Below are positions 25,988 to 35,300 of a DNA stretch of 64,000 nucleotides, piece after piece. The stretch is from Lachnospiraceae bacterium (GTDB lineage Bacteria > Bacillota > Clostridia > Lachnospirales > Lachnospiraceae): NCBI GenBank assembly GCA_017934175.1, contig JAGBKB010000012.1, positions 20,326 to 84,325 of the forward strand. Direction: 5' to 3'. The notes under the pieces were generated by a model. It was not told the origin of the DNA and searched no databases. It saw nothing but the letters and a program-made list of their open reading frames with translations. Position numbers and translations under genes: made by a program. The first letter of the stretch is position 1. Every line of letters begins with the position of its first letter.

Positions 25988-26689
25988 ATGAGTATAAATA
26001 TAAAAAAAATAATTTCAAAAGTATTAATTATAAGTATGATTTTTGCTTTAGCATCATGCTCAAAACCTTATACAAATGATGATGTTTTATGTAAGTATGA
26101 TGAAATGAATTGTTTATACTATGTGAAAGATAAGTATAAAAAGTATAAATATAGTGATTATATTTTTGATGATGTTAGTAATGGATTATATAAAAAGAGT
26201 ACTCCTAATATTGCTGATTATAGAACGGGGAGCGGATTGCTTGATTATGATATTGAAAAATATGTGAATGCAAGAATGGATTATGCAATTAAAGTTGACT
26301 TAATAAATAAGTATGAAGTTAAATTAGATGAAATGTGCGCCTTGGTTCATGATGGATATTTTGAACAAAGAAATTCATATGTGTATTTTTATGATTTAAA
26401 CACAAATAAAAATATCTTATTATATGATGGAGAAGTTACCAATATCTCATATGATGATGAGGTACCTACAATATCTTTTGATATTTTATTGGGCGATGAT
26501 AATGATGAAGTTAAAAATATTGAAGGAAGGCGAATAATGCTTTCTGACATAATTGCTGCAAATACCACTATAGAAGGATATATGAAAATTATACTTGGAA
26601 CTGGCAAAGACAGGGTAAAATACTTTTTAGATAAAAGGGTAGAAGATAGTGAGTTATTTATAGCATCAAGTTCTGAAATTAAGCAATAA
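25988..26689 (+). CDS. Lipoprotein of unknown function
   Basis: 233 residues. A type II signal with lipobox ALAS-C gives a lipidated Cys at about residue 24. The mature protein is Tyr, Asp and Lys rich, with no motif I recognise. It follows tgt by 15 bases and has no terminator before the tRNA cluster. Substitution into known families would need a profile search. Confidence 0.6.
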   Translation: MSINIKKIISKVLIISMIFALASCSKPYTNDDVLCKYDEMNCLYYVKDKYKKYKYSDYIFDDVSNGLYKKSTPNIADYRTGSGLLDYDIEKYVNARMDYAIKVDLINKYEVKLDEMCALVHDGYFEQRNSYVYFYDLNTNKNILLYDGEVTNISYDDEVPTISFDILLGDDNDEVKNIEGRRIMLSDIIAANTTIEGYMKIILGTGKDRVKYFLDKRVEDSELFIASSSEIKQ

Positions 26690-26704
26690 ATTTAAAATAT
26701 AAAC

Positions 26705-26733
26705 TTGACAAATTTTGTCCTTTTTTGTAAAAT
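26705..26733 (+). promoter_or_regulatory. Promoter of the four-tRNA cluster
   Basis: TTGACA (26705-26710), 17 bases, TAAAAT (26728-26733), about 14 bases ahead of the first tRNA. A consensus -35 at consensus spacing. Confidence 0.85.
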
Positions 26734-26746
26734 ATATAGGTTATAT

Positions 26747-26817
26747 GCGGGTGTAGTTCAATGGTAGAATGTCAGCCTTCCAAGCTGAATACGTGGGTCC
26801 GATTCCCATCACCCGCT
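26747..26817 (+). tRNA. tRNA-Gly (anticodon TCC)
   Basis: 71-base cloverleaf. GCGGGTG pairs with CACCCGC, discriminator T. The anticodon stem encloses CTTCCAA, so it reads GGA/GGG. CCA is not encoded. First of four tandem tRNAs. Confidence 0.97.
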
Positions 26818-26820
26818 TCC

Positions 26821-26893
26821 GCCTAGATAGCTCAGTCGGTAGAGCAGGGGACTGAAAATCCCCGTGTCGGTGGTTCGATTCCGCCTCTAGGCA
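26821..26893 (+). tRNA. tRNA-Phe (anticodon GAA)
   Basis: 73-base cloverleaf. GCCTAGA pairs with TCTAGGC, discriminator A. Anticodon stem GGGGA/TCCCC around CTGAAAA. Only 3 bases after tRNA-Gly. CCA is not encoded. Confidence 0.98.
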
Positions 26894-26928
26894 TGGCTTG
26901 AATAAGTTTATACATTAAAATGTTTTAT

Positions 26929-27000
26929 GCGCGAGTGGCTCAGTGGTGGAGCGTCGCCTTGCCAAGGCGAAGGTCGCGGGTTCGATCCCCGTTTCGCGCT
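26929..27000 (+). tRNA. tRNA-Gly (anticodon GCC)
   Basis: 72-base cloverleaf. GCGCGAG pairs with the 3' strand TTCGCGC, discriminator T. Anticodon stem TCGCC/GGCGA around TTGCCAA. CCA is not encoded. Confidence 0.97.
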
Positions 27001-27013
27001 TTTTAATTTTTTA

Positions 27014-27096
27014 GCGGGAATGCTGGAATTGGCAGACAGGCAAGACTAAGGATCTTGTGTGTTATACACGTAGGGGTTCAAGTCCCCTTTCCCGCA
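27014..27096 (+). tRNA. tRNA-Leu (anticodon AAG)
   Basis: 83-base class II tRNA with a long variable arm (GTGTTATACAC). GCGGGAA pairs with TTCCCGC, discriminator A. Anticodon stem CAAGA/TCTTG around CTAAGGA puts AAG at 27048-27050. An A at wobble position 34 would have to be edited to inosine to read CUC. CCA is not encoded. secG starts 25 bases later. Confidence 0.95.
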
Positions 27097-27121
27097 TAAA
27101 ATAAATTATATGGAGAATATT

Positions 27122-27355
27122 ATGTTAAAGGCAATTGTAATGATAATTTTTTTAATAGTTTCACTTTCACTTTCTGGTATTATACTACTCCAAGAAGGTA
27201 AGAGTGCAGGACTTGGTAGTATTGCTGGTATGGCAGATTCTTATTGGAGTAATCAAGCACAGCGAAGATCGATGGAAGGTAACCTATCGAAGATAACTAC
27301 AATTTTAGCAATACTATTCCTATTACTTGCATTAGTGCTAAATATTGTTTGGTAA
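27122..27355 (+). CDS. secG: Protein-export membrane protein SecG
   Basis: Small auxiliary subunit of the SecYEG channel, 77 residues with two membrane segments (about 3-22 and 54-75) and the motif GIILLQEGKSAGLGSIAG in the connecting loop. ATG 27122 has GGAG 7-10 bases upstream; the ATG at 27110 contains that site. It is probably read from the tRNA promoter and ends at a terminator. Confidence 0.95.
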   Translation: MLKAIVMIIFLIVSLSLSGIILLQEGKSAGLGSIAGMADSYWSNQAQRRSMEGNLSKITTILAILFLLLALVLNIVW

Positions 27356-27359
27356 AATA

Positions 27360-27382
27360 AGACCTGCACAAGGTCTTTTTTT
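27360..27382 (+). terminator. Intrinsic terminator after secG
   Basis: AGACCT and AGGTCT around GCACA, then seven T. It closes the tRNA-secG unit. Confidence 0.9.
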
Positions 27383-27412
27383 ATAATATTTTTTATTTAT
27401 TAATTTAAAATT

Positions 27413-29365
27413 ATGTCAAAATCAAAATATAAAAATAATGAATATGAAGGAATTTTTAGACTTGCAAGTAAGTCTTTTGGTTTTGTTAAAATTAAAAATA
27501 GTAATAATGAAGATGAAGAAATATATGTTACTTCAAAAGATGCTATGTCTGCATTAAATGATGATAGTGTAATTGTGCAAATTACTAAAGATTCACACAA
27601 AGCAAACACTAAAAGAGAAGGCAAAATTATTAAAATAATAGAAAGAGATGATGATATAATTGTTGGAACATTTGAATCAAGTGGTTCTTTTGGATTTGTT
27701 CATCCAATTAATGGGAAAATCCCTTTTGATATACATATAGAAAAAAAGTTTTTTAATAAAGCCGTAAAAGGTTCTATTGTTGAAGTTAAAATACTACCTA
27801 AAAAAAATAAAAAAGATAATCCGGAAGGTGTAGTGACTAAAATTTTGGGACATATTGATGACCCAAATGATGAAATTACAGCAATAGTGCATGATTTTAA
27901 GATAAGAGATGAATTTAGTAAAGAGCAATTAGAAGAAGCAGATAATATTGCTAAACCAATATCAAGTGATGATACTATAAATAGAGTAGATTTGAGAGAT
28001 AAAATGTTTATAACTATTGACGGGGAAGATACAAAAGATATTGATGATGCAGTATATTTAGAAAAAAATAATAATACTTATAAACTTTATGTTTCAATTG
28101 CTGATGTAAGCCACTATGTGAAAGAAGGAACAAAGTTGGATATTGAAGCATATAAAAGAGGGAATTCAGTATATTTGTTAGACAGAGTAATACCAATGCT
28201 TCCACATGTTTTGTCAAATGGAATGTGCTCGCTAAATGAGAATGAAGATAGACTTACTCTTACGTGTGAAATGGAATTTGATAAAAATTGTAAAATCAAG
28301 AAACATAATATATATAGGTCAATAATTAATTCACATAAAAGAATGACTTATAATGAAGTACAATATATTATTGAAAATAAAGAAATTAATGATAGTTCCA
28401 ATGCTTACATTAAAATATGCAAAATGATTAAAAACATGATTGAATTATCAAGAAAAATTAGAGAGGTAAGAGAAAAACGTGGTGCTGTAAACTTTAATTT
28501 TAAAGAGGTAGTTATAGAAGTTGATAAAGACTTAAAACCAATAAGTATTAAAGAAAAAGAGAGAATAGAAGCATATAATTTGATAGAAGACTTTATGGTA
28601 TCTGCAAATGAAACTGTAGCAAGAGAGTTTTACAATAGAAAGGTGCCATTTATTTATAGAACTCATGAGGCAAGTGATGAATTAAAAATTGAAAACTTAA
28701 TTACTACATTAAACTCACTTGGGATAAGTTTTCATTTAAAAAATAAGATTACTCCAATGGATATGCAAAAATTATTAAAATCAGTTGAAAATAAAAGTTA
28801 TCAAAATGTAGTTGAAAAAATTGCACTTAGATCTATGAGTCAAGCAAGATATACCAAAGAACTAATTGGTCACTTTGCACTTGCACTAAAATATTATACT
28901 CATTTTACATCACCTATAAGAAGATATAGCGATTTACAAATTCATAGAATTATAAATGAGATTTTAGAAAATAATTATAATGAAAAAAGATATAAACATT
29001 ATGATAAAATATTAGATAAAGTGGCACTTCATATTTCTAAAACAGAAAGGGTTGCTATTGATTGTGAAAGAGATATAGAAGACTTAAAAAAGTGTGAGTT
29101 TATAATGCCACATCTTGGAGAATCTTTTGAAGGAACTGTATCTGGATTAACTAATTTTGGTATTTTTGTTGAACTACAAAATGGTATTGAAGGTATGATT
29201 GCGCTTCGTGATATTACGGATGACCACTATATAATGGATGAATCTAAATATCAAATTATTGGTTCAAATACTAAAAAAGTATTTTATTTTGGACAAAAGT
29301 TAAAAGTTATACTTGTTAAATGTACACTTGAAACAAGAAAAATTGATTTTATATTGGATAACTAA
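27413..29365 (+). CDS. rnr: Ribonuclease R
   Basis: 3'-5' exoribonuclease for structured RNA. 650 residues. Cold-shock-like RNA-binding domains cover about 10-180, the RNB catalytic domain about 195-520 with DTKDIDDAVYL carrying the metal-binding aspartates and HFTSPIRRYSDL near its end, and an S1 domain from about 565 (GTVSGLTNFGIFVELQNG). The basic C-terminal tail is short. smpB follows by 2 bases, a frequent arrangement because both act in trans-translation quality control. No Shine-Dalgarno is visible before the ATG. Confidence 0.95.
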   Translation: MSKSKYKNNEYEGIFRLASKSFGFVKIKNSNNEDEEIYVTSKDAMSALNDDSVIVQITKDSHKANTKREGKIIKIIERDDDIIVGTFESSGSFGFVHPINGKIPFDIHIEKKFFNKAVKGSIVEVKILPKKNKKDNPEGVVTKILGHIDDPNDEITAIVHDFKIRDEFSKEQLEEADNIAKPISSDDTINRVDLRDKMFITIDGEDTKDIDDAVYLEKNNNTYKLYVSIADVSHYVKEGTKLDIEAYKRGNSVYLLDRVIPMLPHVLSNGMCSLNENEDRLTLTCEMEFDKNCKIKKHNIYRSIINSHKRMTYNEVQYIIENKEINDSSNAYIKICKMIKNMIELSRKIREVREKRGAVNFNFKEVVIEVDKDLKPISIKEKERIEAYNLIEDFMVSANETVAREFYNRKVPFIYRTHEASDELKIENLITTLNSLGISFHLKNKITPMDMQKLLKSVENKSYQNVVEKIALRSMSQARYTKELIGHFALALKYYTHFTSPIRRYSDLQIHRIINEILENNYNEKRYKHYDKILDKVALHISKTERVAIDCERDIEDLKKCEFIMPHLGESFEGTVSGLTNFGIFVELQNGIEGMIALRDITDDHYIMDESKYQIIGSNTKKVFYFGQKLKVILVKCTLETRKIDFILDN

Positions 29366-29367
29366 TT

Positions 29368-29814
29368 ATGAAAATATTATCTAACAACAAAAAAGCATAT
29401 TTTGACTACTTTATTATTGACAAGTATGAGGCTGGAATTGAACTAAAAGGAACAGAAGTTAAATCACTTTATTTATCAAATTGTTCAATTAAAGAATCAC
29501 TTTGTCGAATTGTTGGTGGCGAGTGTTTTATATATGGTATGAATATTAGTCCTTATGAAAAAGGCAATATTTTTAATGTCGATAGTTTAAGAATTAGAAA
29601 ATTACTTTTACATAAATCTGAAATATTAAAAATTAATGAAAAATTAAAACTTAAAGGATATACCCTTATCCCATTACAAGTATATTATAAAAATGGGAAA
29701 GTTAAAGTTGAGATTGGACTCTGTAAAGGAAAAAAACTATATGATAAAAGAGAAGACATTAAGAAAAAAGATATGAAAAGAGATGCTGAAATAAATATAA
29801 GAAAAAACTATTAA
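29368..29814 (+). CDS. smpB: SsrA-binding protein SmpB
   Basis: Partner of tmRNA in rescuing stalled ribosomes. 148 residues. NKKAYFDYFIIDKYEAGIELKGTEVKSL is the family signature near the start, and the Lys-rich C-terminal tail that enters the ribosome decoding site is present (KKLYDKREDIKKKDMKRD). The stop abuts the stop of murI on the opposite strand with no bases between. Confidence 0.97.
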   Translation: MKILSNNKKAYFDYFIIDKYEAGIELKGTEVKSLYLSNCSIKESLCRIVGGECFIYGMNISPYEKGNIFNVDSLRIRKLLLHKSEILKINEKLKLKGYTLIPLQVYYKNGKVKVEIGLCKGKKLYDKREDIKKKDMKRDAEINIRKNY

Positions 29815-30687
29815 TTATATTTCGTTAAAAGTATGATAAAACTTAATATTATGTGTGTCGGATTTTATAAGTTTCATATAGAGTGCTATTTTTTTTTCAT
29901 TGATGCTATTATCAATAACTGAAATATTTGGGTTACTATTGTAACAAAAAAAATTACTATTTAATAAATAATTATATGCATTATAAGAAGCAATATCTCC
30001 ACCTGTTATGATTTTTGTGTTTTTATTTATATATTTATTAATATATTTTTCAGCATGTGGGAAATGAGTGCAACCTAACATTAAATAATCAATGTCATAA
30101 TATTCTTTGAAAAGTCTTGATAAATTATTATTAAATTCAAAGTTTTCTAAATTATCACTTTCAACTGCTTTCACTATAAAATCTGCTGGTTCTATATAAA
30201 TATCAATTACATTTTTAAATGTTTCTATTAGTTTTTTTAAATATTGACTTTTAACTGTAGCGCTTGTAGCAATGATAAGTAGTTTTAATTTATTCTTTTT
30301 TACTTTAATTCCATTTATTTTATCAAAGTATATTGTTTTATTAGATATAATATTATTTGTTTTCTTAAATATTGTTGTAAAATCAGGGAATGTACCAATT
30401 ATGTTCATGTTTTTAAATGATTTTTTAAATAGTGGCATATTACTTGTTGACATTGTATTGCAAGCAATAATTACTTCTTTTGAATGTAAATCGTTAAAAT
30501 GAGATAAGATGTCTAATCCAATATTAGTTATGGCCTCTATAGATTTAGTGCCATATGGAAAATTATTAGAATCTGCAAAATATATATAATTCTCATTTGG
30601 CATTAGTTTTATAGTTGAATTAAGGATAGAAACACCGCCTATCCCAGAATCAAATATACCTATAAAATTGTAGTTTTCAAATTTCAT
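29815..30687 (-). CDS. murI: Glutamate racemase
   Basis: Makes D-glutamate for peptidoglycan. 290 residues. It has FDSGIGGVSIL, FPYG, ACNTMSTS with the first catalytic Cys and LMLGCTHFPH with the second. The middle carries about 30 extra residues (around 105-140), Lys/Asn rich, compared with usual family length of about 260-270. No ribosome site precedes the ATG; a TAAAAT box lies 9 bases upstream, so the leader must be very short. It converges on smpB. Confidence 0.94.
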   Translation of the reverse strand: MKFENYNFIGIFDSGIGGVSILNSTIKLMPNENYIYFADSNNFPYGTKSIEAITNIGLDILSHFNDLHSKEVIIACNTMSTSNMPLFKKSFKNMNIIGTFPDFTTIFKKTNNIISNKTIYFDKINGIKVKKNKLKLLIIATSATVKSQYLKKLIETFKNVIDIYIEPADFIVKAVESDNLENFEFNNNLSRLFKEYYDIDYLMLGCTHFPHAEKYINKYINKNTKIITGGDIASYNAYNYLLNSNFFCYNSNPNISVIDNSINEKKIALYMKLIKSDTHNIKFYHTFNEI

Positions 30688-30734
30688 ACTTTATAAATTT
30701 TATCATTTATGGTAAAATAAGTAAAGTATATTTT

Positions 30735-30789
30735 TATAATGTGAAAGGAGAGTATAAAATCGTTAGATTTTATGTTTTATAGTTGATAT
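30735..30789 (+). promoter_or_regulatory. murB leader: -10 box, AAAGGAG and hairpin
   Basis: TATAAT at 30735-30740 is followed by AAAGGAG (30744-30750), then a perfect hairpin ATAAAATC/GATTTTAT (30754-30773, loop GTTA), then 16 bases to the ATG. The GGAG is 39 bases from the start, too far for normal use unless structure bridges it. Confidence 0.5.
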
Positions 30790-31656
30790 ATGAGAATTTA
30801 TTTAAATAATGAACTTAATAAGTTTACAAGTTTTAAAATTGGAGGAATAGCAGATGTCATTGCGGAGCCTAAAGACATTAAGGAATTAGTTGAATTAATT
30901 AAATTTCTTCGAAAAAACTATATTAAATATTATATTTTAGGAAATGGCACAAATCTTTTAATTTCTGATAAAGGAGTAAGAGGTTGTGTGGTTCATATTG
31001 GTAGTAATTTATCAAGTATAAAATTAAATGGCAATAAAATTATTGCTGAAGCGGGTGCTTTGATGAAAGAGATTTCTCAATTTGCTTTAAAACACAATTT
31101 AGGAGGTTTTGAAGAATTAAGTGGAATCCCTGGAAGTATTGGTGGCGCTACGGCTATGAATGCAGGAGCATATGGAAAAGAAATTAAAGATTTATTTTCA
31201 AGTGCCAATGCAATTAATGAATCTGGAAGAGTGATTAAATTAACTAAAGATTCAATGGATTTTTCAAATAGAAAATCTTCTGTTTTTGAAAAAGGATATA
31301 TAATTACATCTGTTACACTTGGTTTGCAAGAGTCAAAAAAAGAAATAATATCAAAAAACATTGAAAAGTTTACTAGTTTAAGACAAAAAAATCAACCTCT
31401 TGATTATCCTTCTGCTGGTTCAGTGTTTAAAAGACCTGAAGGCGGTTATGCATCACTTATGATTAAAAATAGTAATCTAATGGGTGAAAGAATTGGCGAT
31501 GCAGAAGTATCAACACTTCATGCTGGATTTATTGTAAATAGGGGCAAGGCAAAAGCAAGTGATGTATATAAACTTATGAATAAAATTAAAGATGATGTAA
31601 AAACATATTTTAATGTTGAATTAGAGCCAGAAATAAAACTGTGGGGAAAGTTTTAA
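30790..31656 (+). CDS. murB: UDP-N-acetylenolpyruvoylglucosamine reductase
   Basis: FAD enzyme that makes UDP-MurNAc. 288 residues. The N-terminus has NKFTSFKIGGIADVI, then GNGTNLLI for FAD, GIPGSIGGATAMNAGAYG, PSAGSVFKRPEGG with the catalytic Ser and the C-terminal ELEPEIKLWG with the Glu. It is a type II MurB, lacking the E. coli extra loop. In many Firmicutes murB is followed by rapZ, yvcK and whiA; here whiA follows by 3 bases with both others missing. Confidence 0.96.
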   Translation: MRIYLNNELNKFTSFKIGGIADVIAEPKDIKELVELIKFLRKNYIKYYILGNGTNLLISDKGVRGCVVHIGSNLSSIKLNGNKIIAEAGALMKEISQFALKHNLGGFEELSGIPGSIGGATAMNAGAYGKEIKDLFSSANAINESGRVIKLTKDSMDFSNRKSSVFEKGYIITSVTLGLQESKKEIISKNIEKFTSLRQKNQPLDYPSAGSVFKRPEGGYASLMIKNSNLMGERIGDAEVSTLHAGFIVNRGKAKASDVYKLMNKIKDDVKTYFNVELEPEIKLWGKF

Positions 31657-31659
31657 ATT

Positions 31660-32307
31660 ATGACTTCATTTAACAAATGTGTTAAAGATGAAATTAAAAA
31701 ACATGTGAGTAAAAACTTTAAGTTTAATTTTATAAAAGCAAGTTATGATTTAACTGAAGTTAAAAAAGATATTAGAAAAAAATTTATTGATAATGGATTT
31801 GTTTATAGCCCAGAAGTTGGACATCATTTAGAATTCAAGTTTAAAGAACTAAATGATGCAAATATTACTTTACAGGAACTATCTATATGTGATATTCCAA
31901 GTAAAATCTCGTATAAGGAAAAAACTAATTGTTATTATGTATATATTACAGATGCTAAAAATATTTTAAAAACACTAAAAATATTAGGCTCAAATCAATC
32001 ATTTAAGCATTATAATGATATATATGAATATAATTTAAAAGCAAAAGATACAAATCGAAAAGTTAATTTTGAAGCGGCAAATATTAAACGTTCGACAGAT
32101 GCGGCAGTTAAACAATTAAAATTGATTAATAAGTTGTTAAAAAAAAGAAAAATTAGTGAATTGGATGATGACATAAAAATTGTAGTTAAAGCAAGGTTAA
32201 AATATAAAATGGCATCAATGAATGAGTTGTCGGAAAAAATAGGTAATATTTCAAAAAGTGCAATTAATCATAGGTTTTTAAAAATTAAAAAAATATTAGG
32301 AGATTAA
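31660..32307 (+). CDS. whiA: WhiA homologue, shortened
   Basis: 215 residues against about 300-320 for typical WhiA. The start TSFNKCVKDEI matches the family N-terminus (SFTxxVKxEL). A single LAGLIDADG-like half is recognisable around KKFIDNGFVYSPEVGHHLEF. The C-terminal DNA-binding part is clear: NRKVNFEAANIKRSTDAAVKQ, then MASMNELSEKIGNISKSAINHR, a helix-turn-helix. About 90-100 residues, equal to the first LAGLIDADG repeat, are missing. WhiA controls division and metabolism in Firmicutes. It lies 3 bases after murB and abuts dnaE. Confidence 0.85.
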   Translation: MTSFNKCVKDEIKKHVSKNFKFNFIKASYDLTEVKKDIRKKFIDNGFVYSPEVGHHLEFKFKELNDANITLQELSICDIPSKISYKEKTNCYYVYITDAKNILKTLKILGSNQSFKHYNDIYEYNLKAKDTNRKVNFEAANIKRSTDAAVKQLKLINKLLKKRKISELDDDIKIVVKARLKYKMASMNELSEKIGNISKSAINHRFLKIKKILGD

Positions 32308-35300
32308 ATGAGTTTTACACATTTACATTTACATACATGTTATAGTTTGCTGGATGGTGCTGGTAAAATTAGTGAAATAGTAAAAAGAGTAAAATGCATA
32401 GGTCAAGATTCAGTGGCCATTACAGACCATGGTGTAATGTATGGAGCAATTGATTTTTTTAAAACATGTGTGTTAAATGGAATAAAACCTATTATCGGTT
32501 CAGAAATATATGTAGTTAGTGGAAGTAGATTTGATAAAAAAAATGATGAGAATAGATATCATCTTGTTTTATTGTGCGAAAATGACATTGGGTATAAAAA
32601 TCTAATAAAAATTGTTTCATCTGGTTTTACTGATGGCTATTATTATAAACCAAGAGTTGATTATGAAATATTAAATAGATATAAAGAGGGACTAATTTGT
32701 TTATCTGCATGTATAGCAGGTGAAATACCCCAGGCACTTCTTAAAGGCCAATATTCTGAAGCAAAGTTAAAAGCAGAAAATTTAAAACAAATATTTGGTG
32801 ACAATAACTTTTTTATTGAAATCCAAAATCATGGATTAAGTGAGGAGTTAAGAATACAACCTGATTTAATGAGATTGTCAGATGAATTAAATGTTCCATT
32901 AGTTGCTACTAATGATTGTCATTATACTTACAAGGAAGATAGTTTTGCTCATGACTGTTTGTTGTGTCTTCAAACAGGCAAAAAGGTTTTAGATTCTGAT
33001 AGAATGAAATATGAAAAAGAAAAATACTATATAACATCAGAAACTGAAATGAATGAGTTATTTAAGTTCTGTAAAGAAGCAGTTGATAATACACAATTAA
33101 TCGCTAAAAGATGTAATGTTCATCTTGAGTTTACAAAGAATGCATATGAAGAATTAATTAGTAAAATTAATCAAAATCAGGAAAAAGGTATCATTACTGG
33201 AGATAGTAATTATTTTAAAGAAATGATACATAAATGTGAGTATCATGTTCCTACATTTCGTGTTCCAAGTGGTTATTCAAATATTGAATATTTAAAAAAA
33301 ATAGTTAATGATGGTTTAAACAAAAAATATAATTTAGATGATAATAATTCAAAAGTCATAGTTGAAAGAGCAGAATATGAACTAAATTTAATTATTAAAA
33401 TGGGCTTTGTTGATTATTTTTTAATAGTTGCAGATTACATTCATTTTGCAAAATCACATGATATCCCTGTTGGTCCAGGAAGAGGTTCGGCAGTTGGCTC
33501 AATAGTTTCATATGCACTTGATATTACAGATGTTGACCCAATAAAGTATAATTTATTTTTTGAAAGATTTTTAAATCCAGAAAGAGTTTCTATGCCTGAT
33601 ATTGATACTGATTTTTGTGTTATACATAGAGATGATGTTATTAATTATGTAAAATCTACATATGGTAAATTGAATGTTGCTCAGATTATTACATTTGGAA
33701 CACTTGCAGCAAAACAAGTTATCAAAGATGTAGGAAGAGTGCTTGGCATTGAATTATCAAAAACAACAAAGATTGCTAATCTTATTGCTAAAAGACCAAT
33801 GGCTGACCAAAATAGAGCGGATTTAAATAAAATGTTAAAAAGCGATATTGATGATTTTGCTTCAACGGACCAAGCAAGTGTTATTGAGTTTAGAGCAATG
33901 TATAATGAAGATAGTGAAACCAAGACAATTATTGATATAGGACTAAAACTTGAAGGAATACCAAGGAATGCTTCAGTTCATGCATCGGGAGTATTGATAG
34001 CACCAGAGGATATATCTAATTTTGTTCCATTTGCACGTGGCAAAGAAAATATATCAAGTTCTATTAATGAAAGTAGTTCAAAATCTAATGAAGAGAACTT
34101 TCTTGTTACTGAATATGATATGAAAACTCTTGAAGAACTTGGACTTTTAAAAATGGATTTTTTAGGGCTTAGAAACTTAACTGCAATTAAAGACTGTTTA
34201 GATATAATTAAAGAAAATAATAATGTAGTTTTAGATTTAAAGAACATACCTTATGATGATAAAAATATATATGATATGATTTCTTCTGGGGATACATTTG
34301 GCATTTTTCAACTTGAATCTGATGGTATGACTAATTTTATGAAAAAACTAAAACCTACTGTTTTAGAAGATTTAATTGCTGGAATAAGTCTTTTTAGACC
34401 AGGACCTATGGATTTTATTGATAAATATTGTGATGGCAAGAGAAATTCTAAAAATATCACATATGACCATGAAAAATTAAAAGAAATATTAAAGCCTACT
34501 TATGGATGTATAGTGTATCAAGAACAAGTTATGCAAATTGTTCAAGAACTTGCTGGGTTTACATTGGGAAGAGCAGATAAAGTTAGAAGAATAATGTCCA
34601 AAAAGAAACCTGATGCATTAAAGGCTGAACGAAATAACTTTATATATGGCAATGATGAACTCAACATACCTGGTTGCTTAAAAAATGGTGTGAGTGAAAA
34701 AATAGCAAATAAAATTTTTGATGAATTAACTCAATTTGCATCTTATGCATTTAATAAGTCACATGCTGCTGCTTATGCTATAGTTGCATATCAAACAGCA
34801 TATCTAAAGTATTATTATCCTACTGAATTTTTTACTAGTTTATTAAATTCTGTTTTATTTAATAGAGATAAATTGCAAAACTATGTGGGCTCTGTCATAA
34901 GCAGTGGAATAAATATTTTACCTGTTGATATAAATAAGTCTTATGAAGAGTTTACGGTAGAAGGTAATGATATACGCATAGGTTTTGCGGCAATAAAAAA
35001 AGTAGGTGCAAATATTTCAAACGCAATTATAAGTGACAGAAAAGAAAATGGTCAGTTTAATAGTTTTGTTGAAGCAATAGTAAGGCTAAATGATATTGGT
35101 GCAAACAAAATAGCGATAGAAGCACTAATTCTTTGTGGGGCTTTTGATACATTTGTTGGAAACAGAAAACAAAAAATTAATATGTATCCTGAAATAATAA
35201 ATAAGTTTTCTAAAAATGTAAAAAATGCCATGCCAGGAGAAATGAGTTTATTTGATTTAATGGAATCAAATGGAATTGTTGTTGACGAAAATAAATATGA

